Of a DNA stretch of 64,000 nucleotides, positions 60,494 to 64,000 are shown piece after piece. The stretch spans positions 1-64,000 of the forward strand of contig CAJTEM010000008.1 of the NCBI GenBank assembly GCA_910575255.1, read 5' to 3'. Made by a program: the position numbers and the translations under genes. Within the stretch, counting starts at the first letter, position 1, and each line of letters opens with the position of its first letter. Under the pieces are notes generated by a model. The model had not been told where the DNA came from. It saw only the letters and a list, made by a program, of their open reading frames with translations, and did no database searches. This DNA is from Lachnospiraceae bacterium. Its GTDB lineage: Bacteria > Bacillota > Clostridia > Lachnospirales > Lachnospiraceae.

Positions 60494-62956
60494 TCAGATG
60501 TCCCCAAAATCAAAATCGTCCAGTCCTGACAGCATTTCCAGATCCTCCCCGGATACCGGGCCGTTCAGCACCTCGCTGACCTGCGACGGATTTACCTGCC
60601 AGATTTCCCCCAGATTCTCTGCGATCTGGTTCTTCTCCTCCGAAGTGAAATCCGCAAAGGCCCGGCGCAGAAATACCAGCGCTCTCTTGAATTCCTCGTC
60701 ATCCAGTGTAGTCAGGTACTCGCTCAGCTTTTCCCAGAGATTCAGTCTTGCAATCAATGCATAGTGGTTTTTCATGGACAGTCCCGCAAACCAGCCGGCA
60801 CCCAGTTCCGCCGGAATCCCCTTGGAAAGACGCCGCTGCACCTCCCGGCCCAGCTCTTCACTGTTCATCTGACCGGCCTCCAGAAGAATCGCCGCCGCCA
60901 GTCCGGACAACCGCGTATTCAAATCATCCCGGCCGGCAATCTCGGCAAGCACTCCCAGCCACCTCTCCCGATCCAGAAAATCATGATTTACGGATACCTC
61001 ATGCAACGTGCTCATTGCCTGTGCCATCCGCTTCGCCGCCTCATCGTCGCAGACGCATTCTCCTGCCACAATCAGGCAGGCCCGCAGAAAAAGCTGGGAT
61101 AAAATCGGAACCAGAGGTTCCCGGTTCAGACGACGGATATCTCCGTACCGCAGTACCAGGGAGAGTCTTTCTGCCGTCTCTGCAATCTCCGTCACTGCCA
61201 CCGCCTCCGCCGCCGTTTGCTGGAGTGCATGGATGGCATACTCCATCGATGTCGCCATCCCGCAGCTGCAGGCATCCTCGATCACGGCGGCAATCCCGGC
61301 AATCCCGACTTCTCCCATTGTCCGTTCCCGCAGCGCAAAGGAAGCTGCCTGCTCCACGGTGTCTCCTTTCAGTACAGCCTCCACGATCTGGATCTCTGCC
61401 TCCGGTGTCCACCGCAGCTGCCACTGCTCTGCCCAGGTCGCCCGTTCCTGATTGACTGCCTGCCTCACGGCAAAGGAAATCCCCAGCACTCGCAATCGAT
61501 GAAGGAAAAAGGAACGCTCGAGATCAAGAAACGCGGATTTTTTCGATTTTACTGTCAGCTTTTCCCGCAGGTCCAGAGACAGATCCTGCGCTGTCACCGA
61601 TTTATATTTCTCCAGGTGCAGTTCTCCTAAACGACGGTTGAAATCAGACTGGATCGAGGTCTGGCTGACTCCCTCCGGCAGGCTCCCGATCCCTGTACCG
61701 ATCTCGGTATCCGCCACTGCCAGGGCAATCTCGGAAAAGCTCCCATGCCCCATGCAGGTCACTGCCGCATCCCTGAGATCCCGCAGGGCCGGCAGATGAC
61801 CGCCATGAAGCTCTGCCAGGGAAAATGCCAGGCGCATCGCCTCGATAATCTCTGCGGATGACACCAGACTGCCATGCTCTCTCTGATATGACGCCAGACC
61901 GGTCAGATAACGACGTGCCGCATAGTCCGGCTCCTGCCGGCGCAGCCCTTCCCACAAAAGTTCATAATATGCCGGCGCATGATTCCCCGCTCCGTAACCG
62001 GATCGCTCGGACAGCCGGAAATAAGAATATGGCATCAGTGTCTTTTTCGCTTCCAGACGGGGAAGCTTTTTATATTCCTTTTCCGTCATCGGCTTTTTGT
62101 CTCCGGCAAGTCCTTCCCCATGGAAAGCCCCGGTGATCACCACGATCCTCTCCGGGGAGATCCCCTCCTTGATTGCCTGCGAGACCGCACGGCGCATACA
62201 GGCCTCTCGAATCAGATTCTCTGCTTCCTCGTCGCCAGCGTCTTCCTCGTCTCCAAGCGAAAGCTCACGCAGTGAGCGGCCGAACTCCGCCGCCCCCCTG
62301 CGATAGCCCTCCTCGTCCCCGGCATGCTCCATCGTCCGCTCCCAGAAGGTTTCGTTGTCCCCGTCCTCTGAGAGTTCATCCAGCCTGCGATATACGTAAG
62401 ACGTGGGACTCTCCGCATCTCTGCCCTGGCTTTCTTCTGCATCCCGGCCTTCCGCTTCCTGGCCTTCTGCCTTCTGGCTTTCTTCCGCATCCCGGCCTTC
62501 CGCCTGCTCTCTCTGCCATCGCTCCCGCCTCTTTTGCTCCAGCCCCAGAAACACCTCCGACGGAAGGTCACAGAACCGGCATGCGCAGCCATGCTCCCTG
62601 GCCCACAGGATCGCCTGATATTCCGGCGAATACAGGGCAAACGGGTAGAGAACCGTCCGGATCGGAAGCTCTTTGGTATAGGCCATCACAGCGACCGGCG
62701 GCTTCACTTCGTCTGAGCCCAGATCCTCTATCAGCTCCGAGAAATCCTCCGGCCCTTCAATCAGTACCAATTCCGGTTCCGCCCGGTCCAGGTATTCCCG
62801 GACATAATAAGCTCCTGCCGGCGACAGATGCCGGATACCGAACACGTGCGGCATCTTCTTCCCTCTGTCTGCGTTTTTTTTCTCCGCCTGTCTTTTTTCT
62901 GCTCCTCCCTCCATCAATGGTTCAGCTCCTTGCACTCCTGATACAGGGAAAGCCAT
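60494..62956 (-). CDS. DUF5682 family protein, 820 aa
   Basis: The N-terminus contains 'HVFGIRHLSPAGAYYVREYL', 'LVLIEGPEDFSELI', 'AVMAYTKELPIRTVLYPFAL' and 'HGCACRFCDLPSEVFL', the conserved start of DUF5682, with a TraB/ChaN-like layout. An acidic low-complexity linker of 'AEGRDAEESQ' repeats follows. The C-terminal half is helical. The function is unknown; it always accompanies MoxR and VWA genes in such ternary operons as I recall. The start overlaps the ATPase stop by 43 bases. Confidence 0.8.
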   Translation of the reverse strand: MAFPVSGVQGAEPLMEGGAEKRQAEKKNADRGKKMPHVFGIRHLSPAGAYYVREYLDRAEPELVLIEGPEDFSELIEDLGSDEVKPPVAVMAYTKELPIRTVLYPFALYSPEYQAILWAREHGCACRFCDLPSEVFLGLEQKRRERWQREQAEGRDAEESQKAEGQEAEGRDAEESQGRDAESPTSYVYRRLDELSEDGDNETFWERTMEHAGDEEGYRRGAAEFGRSLRELSLGDEEDAGDEEAENLIREACMRRAVSQAIKEGISPERIVVITGAFHGEGLAGDKKPMTEKEYKKLPRLEAKKTLMPYSYFRLSERSGYGAGNHAPAYYELLWEGLRRQEPDYAARRYLTGLASYQREHGSLVSSAEIIEAMRLAFSLAELHGGHLPALRDLRDAAVTCMGHGSFSEIALAVADTEIGTGIGSLPEGVSQTSIQSDFNRRLGELHLEKYKSVTAQDLSLDLREKLTVKSKKSAFLDLERSFFLHRLRVLGISFAVRQAVNQERATWAEQWQLRWTPEAEIQIVEAVLKGDTVEQAASFALRERTMGEVGIAGIAAVIEDACSCGMATSMEYAIHALQQTAAEAVAVTEIAETAERLSLVLRYGDIRRLNREPLVPILSQLFLRACLIVAGECVCDDEAAKRMAQAMSTLHEVSVNHDFLDRERWLGVLAEIAGRDDLNTRLSGLAAAILLEAGQMNSEELGREVQRRLSKGIPAELGAGWFAGLSMKNHYALIARLNLWEKLSEYLTTLDDEEFKRALVFLRRAFADFTSEEKNQIAENLGEIWQVNPSQVSEVLNGPVSGEDLEMLSGLDDFDFGDI

Positions 62957-63999
62957 CGGGATCCCCGCTTCTTCATGATATTTTCCAGATATTCTTCCCA
63001 GACCTTTCCGTCCTTGGAATCCTCCTTGACGATCGCACCCTGAAGTCCTGCCGCCAGGTCATAATCCGTGATCACGCCATCTCCAAAGCTTCCGGCCAAT
63101 GCCATGCTGTTGGCCAGCAGAGAGATCGCCTCCGCCGTAGACAATACCCCGGAGGTTGCCTTCAATTTCTGCCTGCCGTCCAGGGTAGCGCCGCTGCGCA
63201 GCTCCCGGAAAATCGTACATACCTTCTCCACGACCTCAGCCTCCGGCAGACGTGCGTTAAGATCCAGGCTTCCCGAGAGCTGTTCCATCCGTGTCCGCAC
63301 AATGTCCATCTCCGCCTCCAGGCTGTCCGGCGTCGGCAAGACTACAATGTTGAACCGCCGCTTCAGCGCTGCCGACATCTCGTTGACTCCCTTGTCACGG
63401 GTATTGGCTGTCGCAATCACAGAGAATCCCTTTCTGGCGGGGATCTCCACGCCAAGCTCAGGTACCGAAATGCGCTTCTCCGACAGAATCGAAATCAGCG
63501 CATCCTGTACCTCGGACGCACACCGGGAAATCTCCTCTACCCTTGCGATCTTTCCCTGCTCCATCGCACGGTAGATGGGGCTGGGAATCATCGCCTCTCT
63601 CGAAGGCCCGTTGGCGATCAGCATCGCATAGTTCCACGAGTAGCGGATCTGCTCTTCTGTCGTGCCGGCGGTTCCCTGAATCACCCGGGTCGAATCCCCG
63701 TTGATCGCCGCCGTCAGATGCTCCGACAGCCAGGACTTGGCTGTTCCCGGCTCACCGATCAGAAGCAATGCCCGGTCTGTCACCAGAGTGGAGATGGCAA
63801 TCTCCACCAGCCTCTTATGTCCGATATATTTGGGGCTGATCTTAACATCCCCGGATTTCCCCCCGCAAATATAAGTAAGCACCGATTTCGGTGACATCTG
63901 CCACCCGGTCGGCACCGGATATTTCTCATTGGCAATCAATGCCTCGATCTCTTTCTGAAACAGCTGCTCTGCCGGCAGCCTCTGCACATTCTGATCCAT
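62914..63999 (-). CDS. MoxR-type AAA+ ATPase, 361 aa
   Basis: The Walker A motif is 'LLLIGEPGTAKSWLSEHL' and the core continues with 'QGTAGTTEEQIRYSWNYAML', 'VEEISRCASEVQDALISILS' and 'GFSVIATANTRDKGVNEM' (Walker B, sensor 1). MoxR ATPases act as chaperones that insert metal or remodel VWA partners. The first gene visible of the operon; the start (63999) is at the window edge, so an upstream SWIM or other partner may lie outside. Confidence 0.85.
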   Translation of the reverse strand: MDQNVQRLPAEQLFQKEIEALIANEKYPVPTGWQMSPKSVLTYICGGKSGDVKISPKYIGHKRLVEIAISTLVTDRALLLIGEPGTAKSWLSEHLTAAINGDSTRVIQGTAGTTEEQIRYSWNYAMLIANGPSREAMIPSPIYRAMEQGKIARVEEISRCASEVQDALISILSEKRISVPELGVEIPARKGFSVIATANTRDKGVNEMSAALKRRFNIVVLPTPDSLEAEMDIVRTRMEQLSGSLDLNARLPEAEVVEKVCTIFRELRSGATLDGRQKLKATSGVLSTAEAISLLANSMALAGSFGDGVITDYDLAAGLQGAIVKEDSKDGKVWEEYLENIMKKRGSRWLSLYQECKELNH

Positions 64000-64000
64000 C

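Noticed and set aside
59272-63999. Part of the injection system because of the VWA domain
   Set aside because: It lies 25 kb away, on a separate operon with its own ATPase and DUF5682, and it lacks signal and membrane segments.
1-64000. CRISPR array
   Set aside because: No regularly spaced 25-40 base repeats with unique spacers were found. The regular patterns are the 36-base repeats at 6246-6353 (coding) and the palindromic elements.
1-64000. tRNA or rRNA genes
   Set aside because: No cloverleaf with CCA-end and no rRNA signature was recognised on either strand.

Overview
The window looks like a chromosomal segment of an anaerobic Firmicute, most likely Lachnospiraceae. The grounds are strong AGGAGG-type ribosome sites, sigma-A promoters with 17-base spacers, and a gene set typical of that family (YesM/YesN-type two-component pair, DUF5662, Rpn nuclease, DUF5682 ternary operon, Hsp33, deoB/cdd/deoC). 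No tRNA, rRNA, CRISPR array or phage packaging/capsid gene was seen. The genus cannot be named from the sequence alone.

Region 1 (about 34.5 kb down to 1, all on the minus strand) is the highlight. It looks like a complete, unusual contractile injection (type VI-like) locus in a Gram-positive-type genome. A consensus promoter drives a BlaR1/MecR1-like M56 peptidase and a BlaI/MecI-like repressor. They are followed by a VWA membrane protein, a 726-aa protein that looks like a fused TssB-TssC sheath, two Hcp-like tube paralogs, a J-domain protein, two FHA proteins, an intact PP2C phosphatase, and a membrane PP2C-like protein that has lost a metal ligand. Next come two unrecognised proteins that are baseplate candidates, a SAP-Hsp70-type ATPase, and two VgrG-like spikes. 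No ClpV, TssJ/L/M or Ser/Thr kinase is visible. From 15 kb downward is a cargo region: two DUF4280 PAAR-like effectors with candidate membrane immunity genes (three tandem paralogs in one case), an Rhs protein, three DcrB/DUF1795-like (Eag-type chaperone) genes, two paralogous 'WYP' adaptors, and recombination scars (truncated VgrG, orphan VgrG tail, PP2C fragment, frameshifted Rhs).

Region 2 (34.6-40.3 kb) holds a small conserved ORF, a structured RNA with its own promoter and hairpin (possibly raiA-type), a remnant hexuronate cluster (uxuA, RraA-like aldolase, an SDR fused by deletion to the tail of an alcohol dehydrogenase), a divergent AraC regulator, DUF5662 and an Rpn-type nuclease.

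Region 3 (40.4-47.2 kb) holds a cold-shock gene, the nucleoside-salvage operon hslO-deoC-cdd-deoB, a methyltransferase and a SEC-C protein. It also holds most copies of a dispersed family of roughly 242-bp near-perfect palindromes. Their outer arms differ between copies but stay self-complementary. A further copy lies at 54.5 kb.

Region 4 (47.2-59.1 kb) has a frameshifted MATE exporter, three tandem bicupin paralogs, a carbohydrate ABC importer (solute-binding lipoprotein and two permeases), a YesM/YesN-type sensor-regulator pair and a sugar-phosphate isomerase. This looks like one carbohydrate uptake and catabolism unit. Region 5 (59.2-64 kb) is a MoxR-ATPase / DUF5682 / VWA ternary operon of unknown function that reaches the window edge.
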